From assembly GCA_029641185.1 (NCBI GenBank), contig JAPWGK010000018.1, positions 930,001-994,000 of the forward strand: a stretch of DNA of 64,000 bases, read 5' to 3'. This document shows, piece by piece, positions 11,002 through 20,084 of this stretch. The position numbers were made by a program, and so were the translations under genes. Origin of the DNA: Pseudofabraea citricarpa. Its lineage: Eukaryota > Ascomycota > Leotiomycetes > Helotiales > Dermateaceae. Positions within the stretch are counted from its first letter, which is position 1. Each line of letters starts with the position of its first letter. The notes beneath the pieces are model-generated. The model had not been told where the DNA came from. It did not search any database and saw only the letters and a list, made by a program, of their open reading frames with translations.

Positions 11002-12564
11002 GCTTTCTTGTGCGCATTGTGAGGGTAGCTTGAGCGGTGATCGTAGGGGGAAACTGGATGCGCCGGATGATTGTGGTTCACGCGGTCGTTGTCACAAGCC
11101 GCCGGACGCCTACTTCTGTATGACGCGTAGGATTTTCGGCAGTGGATTTAAGCTTGCTTTTGCTAGTCAGGGCGGGCCCCCTGGATGAAGATCTCCAAAT
11201 ACGATTTCCTCACGATTCATGACGCTTTCTGGGAATTCTTATTGGGTAGTTGTAATTCGACTTCGAAACATACATGGTTCGCAGTCAAGAAATTGATGTT
11301 CAAATCGTTCTGGTCAATGAGATCCCTTGCAGTACCGACCGGTACATGCCTGCATCACAGAACAAGCGAGCTAGCATGCAATATCAATACAAATGGCCCC
11401 CCTCATTCTTCAGCATACATAATTAAAGATTGCCAAGCACGCTGGCAGTATACTACAAACACACGACGAGAAAATCAAGTACACAATCCCTAATTCAAAC
11501 AGCCCACGCATAATGTTAGCAAGTCTCGAAACTAACTTCTCCGGTACTGAAGTTCCACCTTCATCATCGGCAGCTTTAATTTAGTGATATGGTGCATTTC
11601 CAGGTCCTCCATTCATACACGCACTTGGTTTTTTTGTTGTTTTGATTTGCCTATTGCGATCGGTGATACATATATGTCAAAGCAAAATTAAAGTGAGTTG
11701 AAGGCAATGGTCACGATCAAAATATGTAGGAACTGCATCTTCCTGTAAACCCATGTACAAAATATATTGGATCGAAGATATATACAAATGTCACTTCTTT
11801 GCATTGTATTCATTGATCATTTGGTGGTTTGGTCGTGATCCTTGGCGAGTCGTGGGATAGGTGCGGGTCATTTTATACCAAATTCAAATCTGGGGAGATG
11901 GTCGGCATCGAGATGTGAAAAAAGTGGCTTCGGGGAGTTGTGTAGTCCTGCAAAATGAATAATAGGGTTTCTTATCTACTGATAATTTCAACTTATCATT
12001 GAGTTCATCTTCGGTTGGTTTCAATGTTCCAAATTTCTCGCTTTTACTTACTATGTTGGCCTTGGGACTCAAAAAACACTAGCGAATTGAACAGAGTTCC
12101 ATTCATACTCTAGAAGACTACGACGACTTGAAGGATTCCCGAAAAAGTATTCAGTCACTTTTCAAATCAAAGTACGGACAGAAGTTTAAAGATTTAGTCC
12201 TCCCTAGCGCCGGCACAAAAGAAGTTAAGCGAGCCCTCCGCTGCCATTACTGCGGACAGCAGAATGTTAGACCCTTGGATTTTGAATCTTTAGTAAATTG
12301 AAAATGAAAGTATTTGATGAATTAAACAACGACTCTGAAAAAGGAATTGAATGGGTCCTAATTTGGCATATTACAAGAGAAACATTACGTTAAAAGTGAA
12401 GGTATACGTCGAGTCCAAACGCGTCGATATCCCAACTCCAAAGAGAAGGACAACGCCTTGCGCCCTGCATTCCACCCCGCAAACTCCCACAAAATTCCAA
12501 CCCAACTGTTCCCATTCGGAACACCAAACAGAAATAAACCTCCATGGTTTGCAGGTCAACAAAA
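11002..12564. other. Intergenic region, mostly non-coding
   Basis: About 1.5 kb upstream of the minus-strand hydrolase and downstream of the small membrane protein. It is AT-rich in 11500-12080. One coding-like stretch (12083-12301) is listed separately. The other ORFs here have no recognisable motif. Confidence 0.4.
12083..12301 (+). pseudogene. Orphan coding-like fragment with a CxxC zinc-finger-like motif
   Basis: A 72-codon open frame starts directly after a CACTAG splice-acceptor-like site and ends at TGA. The translation looks protein-like: a charged helical part (TLEDYDDLKDSRK), then a Lys-rich stretch, then RALRCHYCGQQNV with a CxxC. No ATG or upstream exon could be found. It may be the last exon of a decayed gene or of an unrecognised one. 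Function unknown. Confidence 0.2.
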
Positions 12565-12913
12565 TTAGTTGTAAGCAAGACCAAACCCGATGCCTTTCAA
12601 AAGACCACTCCGTTCATGGACCCTTGCCTCCTCATCCTCCTTCATATCCTTCCACCATGGGATGAGAACTGGTTTTCTCGAAGTAACTGCGATAATGGCA
12701 GTGATGACGGTAAAAAGAACAAGGCCGATGATTACGACAGCCGAGAAAGAACCCATCACCGCGAGGGCAATAACCGCCTATATGATGCGTCAATCAGATT
12801 TGAGAAAGAAGTCTCGAGAATTGTTTGTGACTTACGGCCTTTTGTCGTATGACTCCACCGCCAGTGTCATCGCCTGGGAGCGTAGCATTCAACAAGCGAG
12901 GCAAGTTCTCCAT
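12565..12913 (-). CDS. Small single-pass membrane protein, hypothetical
   Basis: Two exons (12913-12836 and 12777-12565) encode 96 aa. The 58-nt intron has a strong GTAAGT donor and a CATATAG acceptor and is in phase 0. The N-terminal 26 residues are polar and include an NAT sequon. A long hydrophobic segment follows (AVIALAVMGSF, then SAVVIIGLVLFTVITAIIAV), then a short cytosolic-looking tail with KPVLIPWWKDMKEDEEARVH. No signal peptide precedes the helix, so it is a tail- or signal-anchored protein. No family is recognised. The clean splice signals and uninterrupted frame are the support. Confidence 0.55.
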
Positions 12914-13873
12914 TGTAGTTGTGGGGATGTTTAATTTCTCTGTACTGCATGTAAGTTGTGGAAGGAACTAAGGAATGATTTATATTTCTTATCAGAGATA
13001 GATGAATATGGTTCTGATCTGGACCGACTTTCCCGTATTCTAACTCTGGTTCTCTAGTATGAGCCGGCGGTTAATGGTTTGACTGTCCGCGGCTAGTACC
13101 CGCTGGTCGTCTTCGTGGGACGTCCTAGTGTCCAAGTGTTAGACACATCGCTTAAGACGAACTAATTCAAAATCGTCAAGATTCTCTTCCTACATATAAA
13201 TGACAAATTTCCTTGACCCACATATCTATCGTATAGTGTTTTTTTTTCTTCCATCACGTATGTCTTGCTAGAAATCCTGATTATGACTTCTTAGAGCTCG
13301 TCGGGGTCGAAATAATACGTGTGAAAACAGGTTCGGCAACGGTCTGATCTTTTAAAATCGTCCCCTAAAAACCAAAAACAAGTAGTAAACCCAGTACAGC
13401 CGGTCATGCTACCACACCACTGCAGAAAAACAAATGAAATAAAGTCATGATGATTACATCAACATACGTCAAGCTCTACTAGAACGCAAGATGGATTTAA
13501 ATAAATTGGTTCTTCCCGCCATTTTGATGAAGACTCTTGAAATTTTCATCTTTTTGGTAGTTATAGAAGCTGGTTTAGATGATAGAGCTGAGGAGAAATC
13601 AGAAGAACTCAAGTGGAGAAGGTCAAATTAGGAATACTGGTTATTTGAGGAAACTTGGTTTTCACAATCGGCTCGGTTGAGGTAATAATTAAAAATAGAA
13701 AATATATGTCTAAACCCCAAGAGCAACACAGGAGACGTAGCCGTATACTCTCAAGCCTCCTAAGGTATTTAAATCAAGTTTACTCGAAGCCTTTCATCAA
13801 ATTTAGAAATAAGAAGTACAAATGAGAGTGAGAATAACTAGGTAGGTTTTCAGCTCTGAAACCTCCCTACTTT
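12914..13873. other. Intergenic region
   Basis: Almost 1 kb of AT-rich sequence between two minus-strand genes. It contains the promoter of the small membrane protein and the 3' flank of the repeat peptide gene. No ORF, repeat or RNA gene was recognised. Confidence 0.4.
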
Positions 13874-14280
13874 CTAATTACCACCACCGAAGAGAGAAGC
13901 CAATCCACCAGCAGCACCTCCGGCACCTCCAGCTCCAGCTCCGGCTCCGGCTCCAGCAGCTGCAGCTCCACCTCCGGCACCCTTGTGGTGACGACGTTCC
14001 TTGTTAGCTCCACCACCACCGAACAAAGAAGCCAATCCACCAGCAGCACCACCGGCACCTCCAGCTCCGGCTCCGGCTCCAGCAGCTGCAGCTCCACCTC
14101 CAGCACCCTTGTGGTGACGTGCTGTTATTGCGAGGTTGTCTGCTTCGACCTATGTGGTTCAATGATTAACTTCTGAAATATAGCAGTTTGTGTACTTAAA
14201 CATACAGGTGCGGCATTAACCACAGGTGCAATAACCATCAAGGCCATGACCAACGATTGAGTGAGGCTTGTCAACTGCAT
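13874..14280 (-). CDS. Secreted Gly/Ala-rich tandem-repeat peptide, candidate Kex2-processed precursor
   Basis: Two exons (14280-14206 and 14149-13874) encode 116 aa. The 56-nt intron runs from GTATGT to CACATAG. The first 23-24 residues are a signal peptide (MQLTSLTQSLVMALMVIAPV, then VNA). After a short acidic pro-segment there are two nearly identical units of about 35 aa, starting HHKGAGGGAAAAGAGAGAGG and ending GGLASLFGGG, with a 42-residue period. Each unit follows basic residues: TAR before unit 1 and NKERR before unit 2. RR is a plausible Kex2 site. This layout (signal peptide, repeated units, basic cleavage sites) is that of fungal Kex2-processed repeat proteins, including dikaritin precursors. 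The two UstYa genes nearby fit that idea. Against it, the units contain no Tyr or Trp. A structural glycine-rich wall protein is the alternative. Confidence 0.6.
13880..14116 (-). repeat. Tandem in-gene duplication, period 126 bp
   Basis: Two copies of a unit encoding HHKGAGGG...LASLFGGG lie at 14116-14012 and 13990-13880. They are almost identical at the DNA level. The second copy has one extra Gly-Ala pair, and small codon differences (GGTGCT versus GGTGCC; TTG versus CTC) show that the duplication is not brand new. Confidence 0.85.
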
Positions 14281-15409
14281 ATTGAAAGATTGCAAAGTTG
14301 TCTTGGGGAAGAGGTAGAAGTTTGCGAGTCGTTTAGTCGATGAAGTAAAGTATATAGTTGGTAAAGCGTGAGTTACAAGGAATGAATGCGAGCTGCCGGC
14401 AGCGAGACAGATACGATTTTTGATGAGTGGAAAGTGGTAATGAAAAAATATTGCAGCTGGCCACGAGACATAGCCATTATATCAGACGTCCTACTTAGAG
14501 TCACGACTAGAGCTCGCAATCAATCCTGGAGAGTTCGCTACACATCGGATCCATAATAGAAAGCTGTACAGGATCAGCGAAACAAGCTGCGCCTGATCGA
14601 TGATGAGACTCTAACTGTACCTACCTGGAGGTCGGGGCACCCGAGTTCCACGTTTTGGATCATAGATCTAGTGATCACCGCCAATCAAGAACTGGACGAT
14701 GCGTACTCCGAACCAGGGGACGATCATTTCTCCAGAGCCCCGACCCCGCTTGCGAAAACTTATGTGACGATCCTATGTGAATCCTTGTCGATCTTGATTC
14801 TCTTGGAACCGAATACGATCTGTATACGCAGACCAAGGCCATGTGAGTCCTGTGTACAACCAGTCTTGTTCTGATTGTTTGAAATCATAAAACAAAACAT
14901 CATTGGAAACAGCATGCGCAGCAGGGCCGTGGAGAATTGACGCATCCCGCATGCGTCCAAAGGCTCAGCCGCTAAATTTGCATCAGCCGTCTGTGTCCGT
15001 TTGAGCTTGGCCCGAGTTATGCATAATTTCTTGCTCCATCCCGAGAGCCTTACCATTTCTAGTGGCCATTGAATTACTGGACGATAGAACTCTATTATGC
15101 TTTTTGCCTTGGCGATGTTTCTTCTCAAGTCTTAGGCATGTCTAAACGAATAGCCGTGCATTCGGCATATCAGTTTCCAAGCGTGACATCGCTATTTTTC
15201 TTCGGGCCAAACAATGTCCCTTCCCCAGCGGCCTTCGATAGAATTACTCTCCGGAGGTCGAACAATTAGCATACCCGCTCTTCGTTTCAATTTGCGGGCA
15301 AAATCTAAGCTTGCCTGGATTGGTCTTTCACAACAAAATCACATTCTCTAGGTTTCTCGATCTTATCACCCTTTTTTTCCTTAGTGTCGAATGCCAACGA
15401 TAGTCAATC
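14281..15409. other. Intergenic promoter region between divergent genes
   Basis: About 1.1 kb separates the repeat-peptide gene (minus) from the first UstYa gene (plus), which diverge from it. Minus-strand ORFs such as 14760-15128 have no motif or splice support. A shared bidirectional promoter is possible; no binding site for the Zn2Cys6 regulator was identified with confidence. Confidence 0.35.
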
Positions 15410-16243
15410 ATGAAAGGCATCAAACATGCATACGATAAGCTCGCCTCCGATGAAGCTTCCACAATTCTCGAGGGAAAAGAAGAAGTCTTTCAATTACAGG
15501 AACAAAATCTACGAGATTTGCAGAAGCATCCCCTCAAACGGCTACTAGCTTTTAACATCGTCCTATTTTGCGTTTCTATATTCTTATTCTTATCAACCTA
15601 CATCCGAAGCACACCAAGCACAGCCAAGTTCGTCGAAAAGTTCTCATCGTATTCACCCGCTCGAGAAGCTGTGAAATATCTGTCTGGAACATTCAATGCC
15701 ACTCAAGGCATGGCATCTGGTTATATTGGGACAAGCAACGAAACTGAAGAGATGTGGAATTGGGTTACAGTGGATATAGGCGACCAAATGATCACGCCAG
15801 AGGAGCTGAAGCTGGTCAACAAACCAGAGACATCGGTTAAGACGAAGGACCCCAAGACAGGAAAAGAAGGATATCGAATTGGAATTGAAGTTTTTCATCA
15901 ACTTCACTGTTTAAATTTGATTAGAAAGAGCACTTTCCCTGAAAAATACAAGGGGAAAGGTGACTTCGAAGGAAAGGATGAAGACAAGATACGCACACAT
16001 CTAGGTATGGAGTCGCTTGCTTGACTGGAATTATTGCTTACCTATCCAAAAGATCATTGTCTAGAAATGCTACGCATGAACATCATGTGTCAAGTTGATA
16101 TTGGTGTGATTACTTTTCACGAGCTTCCCGATAAGCCAGGTGATCCATGGCCAGATTTCAGCACTTTGCACGTTTGTCGGGATTTCGACGCCGTGAGGAA
16201 ATGGGCTATCGAGAATACTGTTGCCAATGATGACATTTTCTAA
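15410..16243 (+). CDS. UstYa-family (DUF3328) oxidase-like protein 1
   Basis: Two exons (15410-16004 and 16053-16243) encode 261 aa; the 48-nt intron runs from GTATGG to CAAAAG. It is a type II membrane protein: about 44 cytosolic residues, one transmembrane helix at about 45-63 (LLAFNIVLFCVSIFLFLSTY), then a luminal domain. The two diagnostic HXXHC motifs are present: HQLHC at 163-167, and HLDHC at 197-201, created exactly by the splice. A terminal HVCRDFDAVRKWA motif is also typical. UstYa-family proteins catalyse oxidative cyclisation of ribosomal peptides in ustiloxin/phomopsin-type pathways or act in other secondary-metabolite clusters. Membership is clear; the substrate here is inferred, possibly the repeat peptide encoded about 1.1 kb upstream on the other strand. 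Confidence 0.88.
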
Positions 16244-17076
16244 AGAGAATGAAGACAATAGGAAATCTTTTAAGGAAAGAGGAAATATTAATGAGGATGA
16301 TTCCCAGATGTAGTTCCAATTACGTCCATCGCGTAGAAAAATGGGTTTTATATGATCAATTTCGGCGAGTCGCTTGTAGTTCGTTTCTACTATAGCAGAT
16401 ATTAAAGGGGTAAATTATGGTTAGGAAATACCAAATACATGTTTCTGTTGAGACAAATGGTAGCAAAGTAAAGCCAAAATCATAATTTTTCCATGGAGAA
16501 AGAAGATAGCCAATTGCTAGCCTGACACCAACTTAAGATAAACTTAATAGTTGATAAACAGGTCAAATGCTATTCCTCATAGAGGATCAAAGTCAACCAT
16601 TCACTGACTTTGATATAGTAATGGAATATCAACATATGAATTCACGCCTCAGGCAATGTTTGGGTAGATATCAGAGATTTATAATTGGTATCACTAGCTA
16701 CACCTTTGTTCGACGTGGAAAATCCATAGTGCTTTGGACTCTACGCAAGCTCTTGCTAAATTGAGATAATCATTTTCAACTTTCCCACCGGTTCCGGTTT
16801 CAACCGGCCACCACCATTTTATAATGATGCGGTACTTGAAATTCCATTCATCGCTGACCCTTCTCTTTTCCAACGTGGAATTATCCTTCTCCTTGTTTGC
16901 TCTGCATGCAGCATTTATGTGATGTTGATTTAATTTTGTACCAAATGCTTCAACAAAAACTGCACAGGCACCAAGAAATTGCTGATCATGGGCTGCAGGT
17001 GAAATATTCAATGACAGACCTATGCTAGTGATTTGGGTCTCTGAGCCAGTTTAATCATCATAGCTTTGGACTATCT
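16244..17076. other. Intergenic region between convergent UstYa genes
   Basis: About 830 bases containing the 3' flanks of two convergent genes. It is AT-rich. A 105-codon minus-strand ORF (16694-17011) has no recognisable motif and was not accepted. Confidence 0.4.
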
Positions 17077-18044
17077 TCAATAAATCTGTTGATCATCATA
17101 AGCTCTAACTTCTTCAAGGTAATCTATGACCTCGCCATAATTTTTGCAAACTGTTGGGAAACCGAGTAAGTTATCTTCTTTTGAAAGGATGCTCTGAGTT
17201 AGACTCACCATGTTTAGAATCCCAGCCATCAGATCCTCCGTTATGATCCGGAAACGTTGTTTCTAGTCCTTCGAGAGCCATATCTGCTGAGCACATAATA
17301 GCCTGACGCAAGTAATCAAAACAGTGGATCATGTGCCAATGGTGATCTTCGGGTAAGCTTGTATTCGAAGTAATACCAGAATACGTTTCTACAATTGCAA
17401 AAAGACAATGTAGCTGATGGGTCATTGAAGTCGTGAAGACTGTCTTGTTTGGCCATATGATAGGATGAGGTAAATCATGGTATTTGCTCGTGTCGTTCAC
17501 CCACTGAAAGCCGATTCCATCTAGGTAATTGTTAGCAGTCTATCATCTGAGCAGTTTATTTTATGAATCTTACGGGGCATTAGCTCATTCCAGGCAACCA
17601 ACACCTCCTTTCGGAAAAACTCAGTCGTATTATAAGGTGCAAAGGTTTGGTTGACATGAAATGTCTTAACTTCAGTTGAGACTGCACCAACATTAGTCCA
17701 CTGCTATTATGATAAATTATCTCTGGAGGGTTCTCACAATGGGGCCCAAACCCAGTAAAGTCTCCTCCCACTTCTTTCTCACTCGTTTTGGGGACGGCTT
17801 GCTGCGATTGACCTCGCAGTAACAATCCGACGATAACAAGAAGTAATAAAGTGTCTAGAAACCATCTTCCCTCCTTGAGTATAGATAGGCATCTTGTCCT
17901 CTTAGACTTTCTTCTATACCTCTGGTCGAAATCTTCTTCGTGGAGTTGCTTTTCGTCTTCTATCAACGAATCTTCGACTTCGGTAGTGGATGAATCGTCG
18001 AGATCATCTGGATGAACGGTTTCGTATCTGGGCAGGCTTGCCAT
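17077..18044 (-). CDS. UstYa-family (DUF3328) oxidase-like protein 2
   Basis: Four exons (18044-17738, 17681-17574, 17520-17209, 17150-17077) encode 266 aa, with introns of 53-58 nt. The first intron runs from GTGAGA to GTGCAG, with branch motif GGACTAATG. Removing it restores the family segment GGDFTGFGPHFSTEVKTF, which supports the model. Layout: acidic cytosolic N-terminus, transmembrane helix at about 62-76 (FLDTLLLLVIVGLLL), luminal domain with HQLHC (173-177) and HMIHC (201-205), and a C-terminal HVCKNYGEVIDYL motif formed by the last splice. Both HXXHC motifs are intact, so it is predicted to be active. It is clearly divergent from UstYa protein 1, so not a recent duplicate. Paired UstYa/UstYb genes are usual in dikaritin clusters. 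Confidence 0.88.
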
Positions 18045-18472
18045 GCTGATGTGCTGGAAATAAAGAATTGAGACCTATGTCGTTAAAATAGTTGCAAATT
18101 GATGATAGAATGCTAGAAAAGATAGAAGCGATCGCAAATAATGTATTCATGAAACTATTCTCCTTCGTCGCCTCGCTTCGGCCCTCGTCCAATAAGACAA
18201 TAAATCAAGGTATTGAGTGCAACTTTTGCCTGATGTCGGCTCGCGGTCGTTCCTGTACTGTAGTTTGTTTCACTAGATTGTGGCGTGGCGTCTCATCTGC
18301 ATACGCACGGATTTTGTGATGCTCAAGCCCTGACCTTGTTCACCACACTCAAACTTTGCTGAGAAACATTCAAACGATTATGGTGGCACAGTCTCGTCTT
18401 ATTAATGCTTTTGACTAACGGGGCCATGCAGAGCGCTTTATTCTTGCGGTTCTTCTCCATCCTCCACCCCCG
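18045..18472. promoter_or_regulatory. Divergent promoter between UstYa 2 and the cyclotransferase-like gene
   Basis: About 430 bases separate the start codons of two genes transcribed away from each other. This is a compact bidirectional promoter arrangement that would allow co-regulation. No specific operator could be assigned by eye. Confidence 0.4.
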
Positions 18473-19584
18473 ATGTTTCTTCTTTCGTGGTTGTTGATAC
18501 TGCAAAATTTCCTTCCTTTTACATATGCGTACCAACCACTTTCAGATGGCTTCTTACGCAATATCTCTTCTGGAGGCTTGGATTTCGACCCTGGTTATGG
18601 GAAGCTTCTTTCACCCATCTTGAACCCACGGGTTCCAGGCACTGCTGGGCATTCATCCGTCCAACGCCATTTCGTAAATTTCTTCACTACTGAATTGCCA
18701 CGATGGACGACTGAGTGGTACAATTCTAGTTCGAGTTCGCCTACAACAGCTCATATTCCCATCGAGAACCTTGTGTTCAAGAGAGAGCCCCCTTGGACTA
18801 AACAAGGGCAGGCCAATTGGTTGACTTTAGCAGCGCACTATGACACCAAGCGCTTACCCGAGGGGTTCATCAGAGCGATGGATAGTGCTGTGCCTTGTGC
18901 CATATTGATGCATGTTGCAAGAAGCATAGATAAGTATTTGACGCAAATGCATGAAGAAATGGAAGCACTTGGGGAGGGGGGTACAGTAGAAATGGATATG
19001 GGGATACAGATAATGTTTCTTGATGGGAAAGAGTCATTCGAAGAGGGAGAACCATCATTGTTTGGATCAAGGTATGTCGAGTAAGCATACAAAAAATAAA
19101 TACCTGTTCTGACTTTCTATATAGAGCCTTAAGCGAGACTTTAGAGGCCATGTCTAATCCAGCAGGCTCAAAGTATCCCAATGCTTTGAACCAGATCAAT
19201 ATTTTCGTTTTGCTCGACGTCTTAGGATCCAAAAATCCTACAATTCCGTCATATCTTCCAATAACGCACTGGGTATACAAGTATATTGCAGATCTCGAGG
19301 AACGAATGCGAAAGCTTGATCTTTTGGAGACACAACCGCCGGTTCCCATTTTTCCCTGGATAAACGAGACAACCTCTGAGATGGAACCAATAGATGATCA
19401 CATCCCTTTCATGGACCGTGGTATACCTTATCTTCACCTTCAACCTTCGCCACTGCCTTTAAATCGACATACAATGAGCGATAACGGCCAAAACCTTGAC
19501 TTACCTACTGTCAAAGACTTGGCTAAGATCGTAACAGGTTTCGCACTTGAATGGCTAGACATGATGGAAGTATGGATGGATTAA
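18473..19584 (+). CDS. Secreted glutaminyl-peptide cyclotransferase-like protein (M28 fold), catalytic Glu replaced
   Basis: Two exons (18473-19071 and 19125-19584) give 352 aa. The donor is GTATGT and the acceptor TATATAG. It has a signal peptide (MFLLSWLLILQNFLPFTYAY). The family forms N-terminal pyroglutamate from Gln on secreted peptides and needs zinc. Family landmarks are visible: PRVPGTAGH (53-60), AAHYDTK with zinc ligand D124, LLDVLGSKNPT with the second acid, a DDHIPFMDRGIPYLHL region, and RHTMSDN with the C-terminal zinc-ligand His. The conserved DGEEAF segment is instead DGKESF at 184-189. Glu187 (zinc ligand) is kept, but the residue equivalent to the catalytic Glu (human Glu201) is Lys186. 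Activity may therefore be altered or lost. It lies between a UstYa gene and the regulator, so a role in peptide maturation is possible. Confidence 0.85.
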
Positions 19585-20084
19585 AATGAACCTATTTTAT
19601 ACAATAATACGTCTCAACATCTCAACCCATTTTGAACTGCACGGTGACTGTGAAGGAGAACCGTATTGACGAGGAGTGTGATATAACGATCAAGGAAGAT
19701 GAAAAGTCTATAATCGAAGATAAACAAATTCCCCAATAACAATTTACTAAGGGCCACATCTTCCTATCACCTGACTCCACCTGACCATCTGTTCCATAAC
19801 ACCTGATCTGTTGTTATCAGCGGAGTTATCACGGGGTTCTTATCTCTGCAACCCCTCATATACAGTGAGTACACCACTTGAGATTAACAATAAGTGAAGC
19901 TTCAGCTTGACCAGCCCAATATCAGGCATCATTAACGTGACAAGACTTTTGTTATTCTCACTTGTTTCTTTACAGGCCAACGCTACGCCCTTCTCCTCGC
20001 CACGGTGCGGTTTCAGCAGCCTCCCAGTTTCTCAAGTCGACTTTCTGAATTGCTTTTTTTCATGTTATTCTTTTCGCAGTGGAG
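19585..20084. other. Intergenic region upstream of the Zn2Cys6 regulator
   Basis: About 500 bases, probably holding the 3' flank of the cyclotransferase-like gene and the promoter of the regulator. A 61-codon ORF (19907-20092) precedes a possible acceptor (TTCGCAG) just before the chosen start. It might therefore be a 5' exon or leader, but nothing else supports this. Confidence 0.3.

Noticed and set aside
13867..14106. Leu/Glu-rich minus-strand ORF in the repeat region
   Set aside because: Wrong frame of the Gly/Ala repeat; the correct frame gives a signal peptide after splicing and the repeated units.
14760..15128. 122-codon minus-strand ORF between the repeat peptide and UstYa 1
   Set aside because: No signal peptide, motif or splice partner; not accepted as a cluster gene.
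16694..17011. 105-codon minus-strand ORF between the UstYa genes
   Set aside because: No motif and no relation to the spliced UstYa 2 gene, which ends at 17077.
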